Source: Acidobacteriaceae bacterium (GTDB taxonomy: Bacteria; Acidobacteriota; Terriglobia; Terriglobales; Acidobacteriaceae). Taken from it: a stretch of 64,000 bases of DNA. The stretch is from the NCBI GenBank assembly GCA_027449965.1, contig DAIDKP010000007.1:1-64000 (forward strand), written 5' to 3'. Below the pieces are notes generated by a model that worked only from the letters and a program-made list of their open reading frames with translations, ran no database searches and was not told the DNA's origin. The position numbers and the translations under genes were made by a program. Positions 23,900-33,139 of this stretch are shown piece after piece. Position 1 is the first letter of the stretch, and each line of letters starts with the position of its first letter.

Positions 23900-25123
23900 A
23901 TGACCGATCCGATTCTCTGGTTTACTCCACCCCTCGCCCCGGTTGCCCGCACGCCGGTCGAGCTTGCCGCCATGTGGCTGGCTCGGCTGGTCATGGCGCT
24001 CACGGCGGCCTCGCTGGTGTACACGATGCTGGCTTGGGTTGCCGCGCTGCGCTATCGTTTGCAACGTCGAGGCGAGCTGAGTCATGCGCCTGCGTTTGCT
24101 CCGCCCGTTTCGATCCTCAAGCCGCTCAAGGGCGCGGATCCCGCGCTGGCTGAGGCGCTGCGCAGCCACTGTCAACAAAGCTACTCGGGCGAATTTGAAT
24201 TGCTGTGTGGCGTTGCCACATTGGATGATCCCGCAGCACTCATCGTCCGCGCGCTGCAAACAGAGTTTCCCGCATTGCCCATTCATCTCATCGAGTGCCC
24301 GGAGCAGCTTGGCGCAAGCGGAAAGGTCTCCACGCTCGTCCAGCTTGCACGCCATGCACAGCATGAGTTCCTGTTGGCCAGCGATGGTGACATCCTCGTT
24401 CCACCGGGTTACCTCGCACGCGTCATGAACTCTTTCGCAGTTCCCGCAGTCGGCCTGGTGACCGCGCTGTACCGTGGCCGCGCCGCGCGCTCGCTTGGGT
24501 CACGTCTGGAGTCCATGACCATCTCGACCGATTTCCAGCCGGGCGTTCTCACCGCAGTTCTTCTGGAGCGGGGCCTGCACTTTGCGCTTGGATCCACGCT
24601 GGCCGTTCGGCGCACAGCGCTTGCTGCCATCGGTGGATTTGAATCGCTCCTGAATCGGCTCGCCGATGACTATGAACTGGGTGCCCGCATTCATCAGGCC
24701 GGATTTCAGCTCGCGCTTGCTCCCGTCGTCGTGGAAACGGCAGTACCCGATTATCGCTGGCCCGCCTTTCTGGCGCACCAGTTGCGCTGGCTGCGCACTG
24801 TTCGCGACAGCCGCAGACTGGGTTATCTCGGACTCATCTTTACACATCCGGTCGCGCTCGCGGTGCTTGCCGTGCTCGCCTCCGGAGCCAGTTTCTGGAG
24901 CGCATGGTTGCTGGTGCTCGCGCTGCTGCTGCGCCTCAGTCTCGCGCTCCAGGTGGGCGTTGGAACGCTGGGCGACCGGCAGGTCTTTCGTGACCTGTGG
25001 CTGCTGCCGCTGCGTGACCTGCTGGCCTTCGTATTATGGGTTGCCAGCTTCGCCAGCGATCAGATCGAGTGGCGCGGCCGCCGCTTCCTGTTACAGAATG
25101 GAACTCTCACTCCGTTGGACTGA
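23900..25123 (+). CDS. hpnI: HpnI-type glycosyltransferase (hopanoid side-chain)
   Basis: A 407-residue membrane glycosyltransferase family 2 protein like ceramide glucosyltransferase and HpnI. HpnI adds N-acetylglucosamine to bacteriohopanetetrol on the way to the cyclitol ether head group. An N-terminal helix (residues 25-50) precedes the GT domain (APPVSILKPLKGADPALAEA). Substrate and metal residues are in LASDGDILVPPGYL near 162, then LADDYELGARI and HQLRWLRTVR near 293, the D(D)xxLG and (Q/R)xxRW motifs of this group. Four hydrophobic segments fill the C-terminus. No other hopanoid gene is in the window, so the exact acceptor is inferred from similarity. Stop and next start are 3 bases apart. 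Confidence 0.75.
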   Translation: MTDPILWFTPPLAPVARTPVELAAMWLARLVMALTAASLVYTMLAWVAALRYRLQRRGELSHAPAFAPPVSILKPLKGADPALAEALRSHCQQSYSGEFELLCGVATLDDPAALIVRALQTEFPALPIHLIECPEQLGASGKVSTLVQLARHAQHEFLLASDGDILVPPGYLARVMNSFAVPAVGLVTALYRGRAARSLGSRLESMTISTDFQPGVLTAVLLERGLHFALGSTLAVRRTALAAIGGFESLLNRLADDYELGARIHQAGFQLALAPVVVETAVPDYRWPAFLAHQLRWLRTVRDSRRLGYLGLIFTHPVALAVLAVLASGASFWSAWLLVLALLLRLSLALQVGVGTLGDRQVFRDLWLLPLRDLLAFVLWVASFASDQIEWRGRRFLLQNGTLTPLD

Positions 25124-25126
25124 TGA

Positions 25127-26290
25127 ATGATCCTGTTCCCGCGTAAAGTGAATATGGATATGGAATCGAAGAGGAAATCGATGAACCCGCTCACCCAGAT
25201 CGTCTCCGCCACCGCTGCGCCGGGCCCGTCTACGGCGCTGCTTTACGATGATTGGTACCCCGCTCTGCGTTCCTCGCGTCTCATCTCGCGGCTCGGCAGG
25301 CGCAAGCTGCGCACCACGATGCTGCTGGATATTCCGCTCGTGCTCGGGCGTCGCGATGATGGCTCTGTTTTTGCCTTGCGCGATAGTTGCCCGCACCGCG
25401 GCATCCCCCTCAGCGTCGGCTGGTTCGACGGTCACAGCCTCACCTGCCGCTACCATGGCTGGCGCTTCGAGCCTTGCTCTGGTCGCTGCGAACACATCCC
25501 CTCGCTCACCGCCGCTGACCCGCTCGATCCTACTCGCATCTTCGCTCAGACCTATCCGGCGGTCGAGCGCCATGGCACGGTCTGGGTGTATCTCCCACGC
25601 CCCGGCGCTGGCCGTCGTCTGGATACTGCTTCGTTGCCGCCGGTTCCAGAACTGGCTACTTTTTCGCAGCGCTATCGCGCGGCGCATCTCTCGGCAGATC
25701 TGCCCTGCAATGTCGATCACGGCATCATTGGCCTCATGGATCCGGCGCACGGCCCCTTTGTCCATCAGGCATGGTGGTGGCGCAGCCGCGCCTCAATTCG
25801 CGAAAAGACCAAGCGCTTCGAGCCGATTCCGGAAGGCTTTCGCATGGCCGCGCACGCGCCCAGCGGCAACTCTGCGCCATACAAACTGCTGGGCGTCTAT
25901 GGCCAGCCGGTCGAAACCACGATCGACTTCACCCTGCCCAATCGCCGCACAGAGATCATTCGCTGCGGCGACAAGTGGTTCAGCAGCCTCACCACCGTCA
26001 CGCCGGTCACGGCCAGCACTTGTCGGATTGATGTGGTGGCCGCGTGGAATGTCTTTTATCATGTCCCGCTGGTAACGCCCATCGCAAAATTCTTCGGCGC
26101 ACGTTTTGTGCGTCAGGATCAGGTCACGATGATCCAGCAGGCTCAGGGTCTGCGACACAATCCAACTCTCATGCTCATCGATGACGCTGACCGACCGGCC
26201 AAGTGGTACTTTGCGCTCAAGCAGGCTCGCCTGGACGGCACAAGGACAAATCCGCTGGATAAGCCAGTGGATCTGCACTGGCGAAGCTGA
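25127..26290 (+). CDS. Rieske non-heme iron oxygenase
   Basis: A 387-residue (or 369 from MNPLTQI at 25181, which has GAGGAA upstream) oxygenase alpha-subunit. Residues 88, 90, 107 and 110 give the Rieske motif C-x-H-x16-C-x2-H (SCPHRGIPL...LTCRYHGW) for the [2Fe-2S] cluster. The catalytic iron site is in PCNVDHGIIGLMDPAHGPFV, matching the D/N-x-x-H-x4-H pattern of these enzymes. It should hydroxylate, demethylate or desaturate a hydrophobic substrate and needs an outside reductase. It lies 3 bp from hpnI, so the substrate may be a hopanoid or another polycyclic lipid; that link is inference from position. Confidence 0.85.
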   Translation: MILFPRKVNMDMESKRKSMNPLTQIVSATAAPGPSTALLYDDWYPALRSSRLISRLGRRKLRTTMLLDIPLVLGRRDDGSVFALRDSCPHRGIPLSVGWFDGHSLTCRYHGWRFEPCSGRCEHIPSLTAADPLDPTRIFAQTYPAVERHGTVWVYLPRPGAGRRLDTASLPPVPELATFSQRYRAAHLSADLPCNVDHGIIGLMDPAHGPFVHQAWWWRSRASIREKTKRFEPIPEGFRMAAHAPSGNSAPYKLLGVYGQPVETTIDFTLPNRRTEIIRCGDKWFSSLTTVTPVTASTCRIDVVAAWNVFYHVPLVTPIAKFFGARFVRQDQVTMIQQAQGLRHNPTLMLIDDADRPAKWYFALKQARLDGTRTNPLDKPVDLHWRS

Positions 26291-26304
26291 TCCGTTTGCG
26301 CACT

Positions 26305-28896
26305 TCAGTCGCCGACAGCGACGTTCATGTCGTCATCCGTGGTGATCGCATCGCAGGCGATCCCGAGACACTCCCCCAATTCGTTGAACCTCTGCCTCCA
26401 TGCGGGGTGTTGTTCGGTGGGGTGGCCGGTCAAAGTATGCTCGGCGCTGCGAAAGATCTCGTACCACAGATTTTGTGCCTGCCAAAGATTGAGCTCAAAG
26501 GGCATTTCGCGCAGGAGTCGAGCCAGAACCAGCGCACGTTCCAGCGCTTCCATGCCGCCAGAGGTCATCTGCAACTCAACCATGGTGCGCTTCATCTTCT
26601 GATCGGCCTGATAGCTCAGTTCAGCAGCGTCGAGCGCGATGTCATCCTCGGCGGCCATGCGCAGCAGTTCTCGCACACGAGCGCCATCGACTGCATCCTC
26701 GTCGAGGGCGCGTTTCAGTCCAACATTGATGGCAAATCCAGCCGCCAGCGTGAGGCCCTGCGGCTTGGGCAGGCCGGCGTGAGACAGGTAATGCAGCAGA
26801 CTGGAATGATTTTCGTAGATGCTTGTCATCGACGCTTCAATGTCGCGCAGCGCCGAGCGCAGGATCAGTTTCACAATGCGCCGCTGTTCGTCGCGGAACA
26901 GCGAACGGAGAGAGTATTTGAGGTCGTAGTTTCTGTCCAGCAGGCGAATGACCTCGGCGAAATCTGCGCGGCTGACGATTTCGCGCAGGGACTCCGTCAA
27001 CTGGCGAAGTGATTCGGCGTCCTCTGTACGAAATATCTTGACGCCGGCGGAGATGTTCTGGTCTCCAAAGTGCATGACCGCGTAGGTAAAGTCCTCTGCA
27101 TGTCCTGTGATGTTCGATTCCAGGCGAAGATGACCCAGAGCAAGCCGACCGTTTCCGGAGGCCAGCGCTTCTTCGCTAAGACGCCGAATGCGGTAGCAGA
27201 AAAGCTCGGTTTCATCGGCAAAGGAGGAGTAGACGCCGCTGATGGCAAAATGCGCAGCAACCTGTTCCAGCGTCGTCTCCATGGGAAGAACGCGTTCGCG
27301 GTAGATGTGCGCGCCATCGCTCTCGGCGACGACGTTGGAGCGGGCCTCGGCCAGGTGTTCCAGAAACGCCGTTTCCATCTCCAGCGTCATCTCACCGCTC
27401 AGTGCGCGAGCCAGTTGCAGCACACGTGCGGCATAAGCGATCACTTGCACGGTTTCAATGCCGGAGATGTCGTCAAAGAACCAGCCGCAACTGGTATACA
27501 TCAGTTGCGTGTGGCGCTGCATCTCCATCAGGCCAAGAGCCTGAACGCGCTGCTCGTGCGTCAGCTCGGGCGCAGCATGAGCATGAAGAAAACTTTCCAG
27601 AGTCTCCGGGCTGCGATCCAGAATGACCGCGATGTAGGCGTCTCGCGCAGCCCAAACATCACGAAAGAGCGGTGCGCCGATGCGCTCGGTGAGGCTGGCA
27701 ACGCCATTTCGTACCAGGTCGAGTGCCTGGCGCAGAGGTCCGCGCCAACTCTGGTTCCAGCCCGGGTGTCCGCCATTGCAGCCGCAGTTGGACCGCCAGC
27801 GCTCGACGCCGTGAGCGCAGCTCCATGAGGTCTCTTCGACGATCTCAGCTTCCATGGTTGGCGGGTAGGCGGCGAGAAAACTGCCATAGTTGGCCAACTC
27901 GACGGATGGGTCCTGCTCCAGCAGTTTGAGAGCGTAGCTCAGGGCCATCTCGCCATGCTTGTGGTGGTGGCCATAGCTTTCACCATCGGTAGCAATATGG
28001 ACAAGCTGCGGTTGCGATCCGTCTCGAAATCCGGATTTCAGGCGTGCTGCGAAGACTTCGCCAGAGTTGAGCAGCCCTTCAAAGGCGACTGCGCGCGAGA
28101 TCGGCCCGTTATAGAAAAAAACAGCCAGCGAGCGGCCTGAAGAAAACCGAACAAGATAGGGGCGAGTGGTATCGACCGTTGCTTCGGTGGCGGTGCCGGG
28201 CGTCTCGATCCATTCGCCTGCGGACGTGATGGCGGATGGGGGCAGAGTAAGTGGATCCATGGGGTGTGGACGCTTGCCGGACCGATCGGCAATGCGCTCG
28301 GCGCTGGTGCGTTCGGATGCTCGACGCTCGTATTGAATTGCTCGGATTCTCCGGCATTGATGCGGAGCAAGCACAGTGAAGCGAATGCCTTCCTCGGCCA
28401 TGATCTCGAGAGTGCGCGAGTCGGCAGCGGTTTCGGCCAGCCACATGCCTTCGGGCATCTGTCCAAAGCGGGCTTTGTAGTCGGCGATGCCCCAGCGAAT
28501 CTGCGTACGTCGATCACGTTCGTTGGCGAGAGGCAGAATGATGTGGTTGTAGACCTGCGCCAGGGCAGAACTATGGCCCTTGAAGAACTCCCAGCTGCGG
28601 CGTTCGCCATCCAGCACAGCTCGATACGCACGGGGTGCATTTTCCGCAAGCCAACTCAGCAGAGTAGGCCCAAAGTTGAAGCTGATCCGCGCATAGTTAT
28701 TGACGATTTGCGTAATCCGGTTCTGCTTGTCCACAATGCGCGAGGCCCCGTTGGTGGCGTAGCACTCGGCGGTGATGCGCTCATTCCAGTCGTGATACGG
28801 AGCGGCAGATTCCTGCGTTTCCACTGTCTCCAGCCAGGGATTTTCTCTGGGTGGTTGATAAAAATGTCCATGAATACAAATGAATCGCTTTGCCAC
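26305..28896 (-). CDS. GH57-like glycosidase with DUF3536
   Basis: An 863-residue cytoplasmic enzyme of the GH57 (alpha-amylase/alpha-mannosidase-like) group. The N-terminus KRFICIHGHFYQPPRENPW is the usual opening, supplying His residues of the active-site barrel. The GMWLAETAADSRTLEIMAEE segment near residue 160 and LVHIATDGESYGHHHKHGEM near 290 carry the conserved Glu and Asp-type catalytic region. The second half (residues about 440-850) is the helical DUF3536 domain. The start is GTG at 28896 after AGGAG. It acts on an alpha-glucan or alpha-mannan; which one is unknown. It converges with the Rieske gene and has no operon partner. Confidence 0.82.
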   Translation of the reverse strand: MAKRFICIHGHFYQPPRENPWLETVETQESAAPYHDWNERITAECYATNGASRIVDKQNRITQIVNNYARISFNFGPTLLSWLAENAPRAYRAVLDGERRSWEFFKGHSSALAQVYNHIILPLANERDRRTQIRWGIADYKARFGQMPEGMWLAETAADSRTLEIMAEEGIRFTVLAPHQCRRIRAIQYERRASERTSAERIADRSGKRPHPMDPLTLPPSAITSAGEWIETPGTATEATVDTTRPYLVRFSSGRSLAVFFYNGPISRAVAFEGLLNSGEVFAARLKSGFRDGSQPQLVHIATDGESYGHHHKHGEMALSYALKLLEQDPSVELANYGSFLAAYPPTMEAEIVEETSWSCAHGVERWRSNCGCNGGHPGWNQSWRGPLRQALDLVRNGVASLTERIGAPLFRDVWAARDAYIAVILDRSPETLESFLHAHAAPELTHEQRVQALGLMEMQRHTQLMYTSCGWFFDDISGIETVQVIAYAARVLQLARALSGEMTLEMETAFLEHLAEARSNVVAESDGAHIYRERVLPMETTLEQVAAHFAISGVYSSFADETELFCYRIRRLSEEALASGNGRLALGHLRLESNITGHAEDFTYAVMHFGDQNISAGVKIFRTEDAESLRQLTESLREIVSRADFAEVIRLLDRNYDLKYSLRSLFRDEQRRIVKLILRSALRDIEASMTSIYENHSSLLHYLSHAGLPKPQGLTLAAGFAINVGLKRALDEDAVDGARVRELLRMAAEDDIALDAAELSYQADQKMKRTMVELQMTSGGMEALERALVLARLLREMPFELNLWQAQNLWYEIFRSAEHTLTGHPTEQHPAWRQRFNELGECLGIACDAITTDDDMNVAVGD

Positions 28897-29074
28897 GCTG
28901 CAAGCTCCTGCTAGTCATTGTAGGCGCTGGCCAACAGACGACGCGTATGAACGAGCATCGCTGCGGATCGCGCGTAGAGTCAATGTGTCTTTTGCGATTG
29001 CGATATTCGGGCTTAATCGCTTTTTTAGAGATACCTGTAGCGCGCACTGGCCCTGATCGGCGACAATTCTGACC

Positions 29075-30301
29075 GTGATGAAAACCATTTCCCGCAGTCC
29101 TTCCTCGCGCCGGGCCTTCCTTGCCCGATCCGCTGCCTTCACCCTCTCCGTCGCGCCGCTTGCTCGTTATGCCGCAGCATTTGCCAAAGCACCCAAAGAG
29201 GCCAATCGCATTCTCGTCGGAACCGGCAAAGGAACTACCGGCCAGTTTGGCCCGTCGGGGTCCATTCTGATCTACAACTGGGATGCAGCAACCGGCACGC
29301 TGACTCCTGAGGGCGTTGCGGCAAGCCTGCCTGATTCCACCTGGCTGGAGCCTTCCCCCGATGGAAAATATCTCTACGTCGCAAGTGAACTCTCCGAGTT
29401 TCAGGGCCAGCCCACGGGTGCCGTCTCCAGTTTCAAAATCCAGGACGCCAAACACGGTGGCAAGCTCGAACTGCTTTCGCAGGTCAACTCGGCCAGCGCT
29501 GGAACCTGCCAATGCGCGGTCGATCAGACCGGCCATGTGGTGGTTTCCGTCGATTACGGCGGGGGCAGTGTGGCCAGCTTCGCTTCCAACAGCGGCCATC
29601 TGACGCCTGCAACTTGGAGCGAACACTATGACGGCTATCCAGCCGGCAAAGCTCCGGTGCCCAGCCGTCAGGAGTCGGCACACGCCCACTTTGCTTCATT
29701 CTCTCCCGACAATAAGTATGCGTTCGTCAACGATCTCGGATGGGATCGCATTCACTCCTACAAGCTCAATGTGGTGGATGCGCAGATTGTGCCGACGGGC
29801 CAGGCCAATCTGCATCCCGGAGCAGGTCCGCGTACGCTGCACTTTCATCCGAATCACAAGATTGCCTACTGCATGAATGAGATCGACTCGACCGTGGATG
29901 TGATGAAGTACGATCCGGCGTGGGGCAGCCTCACTCCGATTCAGCAGATCAGCCTGCTGCCGGATGGCTCCAGGCCGCTCACCTCCACCGGCTGCGACAC
30001 GGTGCTGACGCGTGATGGTCGCTTTGCATACTTCGCCAATCGAGGCAACAACTTCCTCTACAGTTGTCACATTGATCCAGTCACCGGAAAACTCACCCCC
30101 TTTGACGGCGATCCGCGCACAACGACGGGCGGCAAAACCCCGCGCAACTTCCGTCTGGACCCTACGGAACACTGGATTCTGGTTGCCAATCAGGATTCTG
30201 ACCAGCTGAGCGTCATTGCGCGCGATCCGGAGACAGGCAAGCTGGCTAACGAGGCGAAGTCGGTGGCCTGCCCGCGCCCGATGTGCATTCGCTTTGCATA
30301 A
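29075..30301 (+). CDS. Tat-exported lactonase-family beta-propeller protein
   Basis: A 408-residue protein of the 6-phosphogluconolactonase-like (Pgl) seven-bladed propeller family. The N-terminus SSRRAFLARSAAFTLSVAPL is a twin-arginine signal, so it folds in the cytoplasm and acts in the periplasm. Blades show the repeated pattern STWLEPSPDGKYLYVASELS, HFASFSPDNKYAFVNDLGWD, RTLHFHPNHKIAYCMNEIDS and RNFRLDPTEHWILVANQDSD. Exported members probably hydrolyse sugar lactones other than the phosphogluconate lactone. A strong hairpin separates it from the convergent efflux gene. Confidence 0.88.
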   Translation: MMKTISRSPSSRRAFLARSAAFTLSVAPLARYAAAFAKAPKEANRILVGTGKGTTGQFGPSGSILIYNWDAATGTLTPEGVAASLPDSTWLEPSPDGKYLYVASELSEFQGQPTGAVSSFKIQDAKHGGKLELLSQVNSASAGTCQCAVDQTGHVVVSVDYGGGSVASFASNSGHLTPATWSEHYDGYPAGKAPVPSRQESAHAHFASFSPDNKYAFVNDLGWDRIHSYKLNVVDAQIVPTGQANLHPGAGPRTLHFHPNHKIAYCMNEIDSTVDVMKYDPAWGSLTPIQQISLLPDGSRPLTSTGCDTVLTRDGRFAYFANRGNNFLYSCHIDPVTGKLTPFDGDPRTTTGGKTPRNFRLDPTEHWILVANQDSDQLSVIARDPETGKLANEAKSVACPRPMCIRFA

Positions 30302-30334
30302 GCATGTTGAAGCGTGAATGCGCGGCAATGGATA

Positions 30335-30370
30335 TGTGCGCAGTGCCTGCATCTTCAGGTACTGCGCACA
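30335..30370. terminator. Bidirectional terminator hairpin between lactonase and efflux genes
   Basis: Arms TGTGCGCAGTGCCTG (30335-30349) and CAGGTACTGCGCACA (30356-30370) pair over 15 bp with one G-T pair and a CATCTT loop, midway between two convergent stops. Confidence 0.75.
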
Positions 30371-30404
30371 CTGGCTTGCCTCACAAGTGATTCCGGATCG
30401 CTTG

Positions 30405-31904
30405 CTAGCGAGGAAGCTGCGACACGTCCCAGCCGCCGCCAAGCGCGGCGATCAACTGAACGCTGTTTGTGAACTCGGCAGTCTCCAGCGTTGCAAGTGC
30501 GCGCTGATTTTGAATGAGCGCATTTTCGGCGATGAGTACCTGTAGATCACTGACCACGCCGCCTGCGTACTGCTGCTGCGTGATGCGCAGAGCCGTTTCC
30601 GCGCTGGCCACCGCAGCCCGCTGAGCTTTGTCTTCCTGCTCCAGAATGCGCTGGTTCGAAAGATCATCTTCCACTTCGTTGAAGGCCAGAAAGACGACGC
30701 CCTTGTAGTTGTTGGCAGCGGCTTCAAAGTTGTCTCGTGCCTGAGCGGTGTAGGCGTGGCGGCGACCGCCATCAACAAGCAGTTCAACAGCCGAGGCTCC
30801 GAGAGTCCAAAGCGAACTTGGACCCTGAATCCAGTTGCCGCCGTGCGTGCTCTCAAAGCCCCCCGTAGCGCCCAGCGTGATCGAGGGATAGAAGGCGCTG
30901 ATCGCAATCCCAATCTGCGCGTTTGCAGCGGCTGCCTGACGCTCTGCAATGGCGATGTCGGGTCGGCGCTCCAGCAGTTGCGAGGGCAGTCCCGTGGGAA
31001 TCTGCGGCAGCTTCAGATCAAGCGGAGCCGGTGGCAGGCTGAAGTTGGGAATCTTGTAGTCGGCGATAGTGCCGACAATGTGCTCCATCTGTGCCCGCAC
31101 CACGCCAACGTCTATCATTTGCGCGCGCGTGCTTTCAAGCTGCGTCTGAGCCAGCGCTACATCGGCTTCGGTGTCGATGCCTTTGTCCAGCAGCTGCTGG
31201 GTCAGCGCGAGCTGCCGGGTCAGCTCCTCGACATCCTGTGTGAGAAGCTGTTGTTCCAGATCGAGGCCGCGCATCTGAAGATACGAAGACGCCATGAGTG
31301 CTTCGAGGCTCAGCTCGATGTTGGCTTCCTGCGCAGCGCTTGCCTGGGCCTGTGCGCGGGCGGCTTCCACGCTGCGTCGAATCTGTCCCCAGAAATCCGG
31401 TTCCCAGCTTGCCTGGCCAACAAGCTGAAGATCGTTAAACGAGGACGAGCCGCCAGATCCGTTGAAAAAAGGCCGATGCAACGACAACTGGTTATGGGTG
31501 AACGATGGCCCGGCGGAAACAGTGGGCGAAAAAGCCGATTGAGCTACCCGAACCTGTTCTCGCGCGGCCATGTAAATGTCCATCGCCTGACGCACCGCCA
31601 GGTTGTTGGTCGCGATGCGCTCCTCAAGCTGATTCAGTTGCGGATCGCCAAAGACCTGCCACCACTTACCACGCAACATTCCATCCGAAGGATCAGCAGG
31701 GAGCCAGGAGCCGCCTTGTGGCGCAGGCGGCGGAGCGACGACGGTCGCGGCGCCGGTTTCCTTGTAGAGCGGCGTCGGCGTATAGGATGGCCGCTGATAA
31801 TCCGGGCCAACCGGCTTGCAGCCGACCAGCACGGCAAGCAGCGCTGCAGCGGCAGCAATCTTTGCAGAGGCCGTTGGTGGCTTTTGCCCGCCGGACTTCC
31901 GCAT
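30405..31904 (-). CDS. NodT-family outer-membrane efflux lipoprotein (TolC-like)
   Basis: A 499-residue outer-membrane channel of a tripartite RND pump. The signal ends in a lipobox (LAVLVGC, Cys29), followed by KPVGPDYQRPSY, the standard start of the mature NodT protein. Two long alternating helical/strand repeats (for example VRQAMDIYMAAREQVRVAQS and AQARDNFEAAANNYKGVVFL) build the channel. Its start overlaps the adaptor gene's stop by one base (TGATG), so translation is coupled. It is the last gene of the minus-strand operon. Confidence 0.92.
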   Translation of the reverse strand: MRKSGGQKPPTASAKIAAAAALLAVLVGCKPVGPDYQRPSYTPTPLYKETGAATVVAPPPAPQGGSWLPADPSDGMLRGKWWQVFGDPQLNQLEERIATNNLAVRQAMDIYMAAREQVRVAQSAFSPTVSAGPSFTHNQLSLHRPFFNGSGGSSSFNDLQLVGQASWEPDFWGQIRRSVEAARAQAQASAAQEANIELSLEALMASSYLQMRGLDLEQQLLTQDVEELTRQLALTQQLLDKGIDTEADVALAQTQLESTRAQMIDVGVVRAQMEHIVGTIADYKIPNFSLPPAPLDLKLPQIPTGLPSQLLERRPDIAIAERQAAAANAQIGIAISAFYPSITLGATGGFESTHGGNWIQGPSSLWTLGASAVELLVDGGRRHAYTAQARDNFEAAANNYKGVVFLAFNEVEDDLSNQRILEQEDKAQRAAVASAETALRITQQQYAGGVVSDLQVLIAENALIQNQRALATLETAEFTNSVQLIAALGGGWDVSQLPR

Positions 31905-33139
31905 CAGAGTCCTCCTCGTGCCGCGACGACTTCGCTCGGCGTGAGCACACGCACCTGTTCGCCATCGACGAGCGAGTCCGGAGGATCCTGGATGACCAGA
32001 TCATCTTTGTGCAGGCCGGTGTTGATCTGCACCGTTTTGCCATCATCCTGACCCATGGTCACGGGCACCAGATGAGCAATTCCGGCGCGCACAGTAGCCA
32101 CTTGCAATCCGGCGCTGCGGAAGATCAGCGCCGAAACCGGCAATACAAAGACATCGCCGACCGGAGCCACTTTGAAGTGCGCCTGGGCCAGTGTTCCGGC
32201 AAGCAACTCGCCTTTGGGGTTGGCTACGTCTACCTCCACCAGCAACGTGCGAGTGGCCGGATCAATCGCACGAGCGGTACGGACGACCTTGCCGGAAAAA
32301 ACTTCGCCGGGATGTTCTGGAAACGTAAGTCCGACGATTTCACCAATCCTGGCCGAGCCGGAGTAAACCTGTGGAACGCTCGAGTAGACGCGGAGCGTAT
32401 CGACGGCCTGCATGTGAAATAGCTCATTGCCGGCTCCAACGTTGATGAGCTGGCCGATATCCACATTGCGGGCCGTGACCACGCCGCTGAAGGGCGCATA
32501 GATTTTTTCAAACGAAGTCAGCTCTTTGAAGTGCTGCACGTTGGCCCGTGCGGAAGCAACCTGAGCGGCTGTAGACTGTGCCTGATACGTGAAGATATCC
32601 GTGTTCTGCTGAGAGACGGCATGGCTGGCGATCAGGCTGTTGTAGCGGTCGCTTTGGATTTTGGCGTTTTTTGCATTGGCCTCCGCGGTATTCAGGTCAG
32701 CCTCAGCCTGGGCAAGCTGCTGATCCACTTCCGGAGTGGAGATTTCAGCCAGCAGAGCACCCTTTTTCACATGCGCGCCGATGTCGTAATACCAGTGCTT
32801 CAGATAGCCCGGCGTGCGCGAGTAGATCGGCGAATCCGTATAGGCCGTGACATTGCCAGGCAGCACAAGATCTTCAACAGGTTTGCCGGGAGTGGGCGGA
32901 TTCGCGATCACGGTGGGCGTGGCAAGCTCGATCGTCTGTTGGGCAAGGGTGGAGCGGGCATGGATGCGTGGCAAAATGCCGACGGTGGCCAGCACCACCA
33001 TAGTCACCACGATGCCGACCAATCCCAGCACGGCTTGTACCATGCTGATGGGTTTGCGTTCCGGTGCGTGATTCGTGTGGCCGTGTGTGGCAGTGTGTTC
33101 CGTGCCTGCAGCGGGTGTTGGATCAGGATTCATCATCAT
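31904..33139 (-). CDS. RND efflux periplasmic adaptor (membrane-fusion protein)
   Basis: A 411-residue HlyD/AcrA-type adaptor. The N-terminal cytoplasmic part is His/Pro-rich, then one membrane helix (AVLGLVGIVVTMVVLATVG, residues about 38-57). The lipoyl half-motifs (YLKHWYYDIGAHVKKGALLA and FSGVVTARNVDIGQLINVGA) flank a coiled-coil hairpin rich in Ala/Gln (QQLAQAEADLNTAEANAKNA). The beta-barrel follows. It links the RND pump and the NodT channel. Overlap by 4 bp with the upstream RND gene and by 1 bp with nodT shows a tight operon. Confidence 0.92.
   Translation of the reverse strand: MMMNPDPTPAAGTEHTATHGHTNHAPERKPISMVQAVLGLVGIVVTMVVLATVGILPRIHARSTLAQQTIELATPTVIANPPTPGKPVEDLVLPGNVTAYTDSPIYSRTPGYLKHWYYDIGAHVKKGALLAEISTPEVDQQLAQAEADLNTAEANAKNAKIQSDRYNSLIASHAVSQQNTDIFTYQAQSTAAQVASARANVQHFKELTSFEKIYAPFSGVVTARNVDIGQLINVGAGNELFHMQAVDTLRVYSSVPQVYSGSARIGEIVGLTFPEHPGEVFSGKVVRTARAIDPATRTLLVEVDVANPKGELLAGTLAQAHFKVAPVGDVFVLPVSALIFRSAGLQVATVRAGIAHLVPVTMGQDDGKTVQINTGLHKDDLVIQDPPDSLVDGEQVRVLTPSEVVAARGGL

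Noticed and set aside
21134-24364. Very long minus-strand open frame (1076 codons) opposite the permease, peptidase and hpnI genes
   Set aside because: It spans three well-supported plus-strand genes; the product has no recognisable domain and reflects GC-rich codon bias on the opposite strand.
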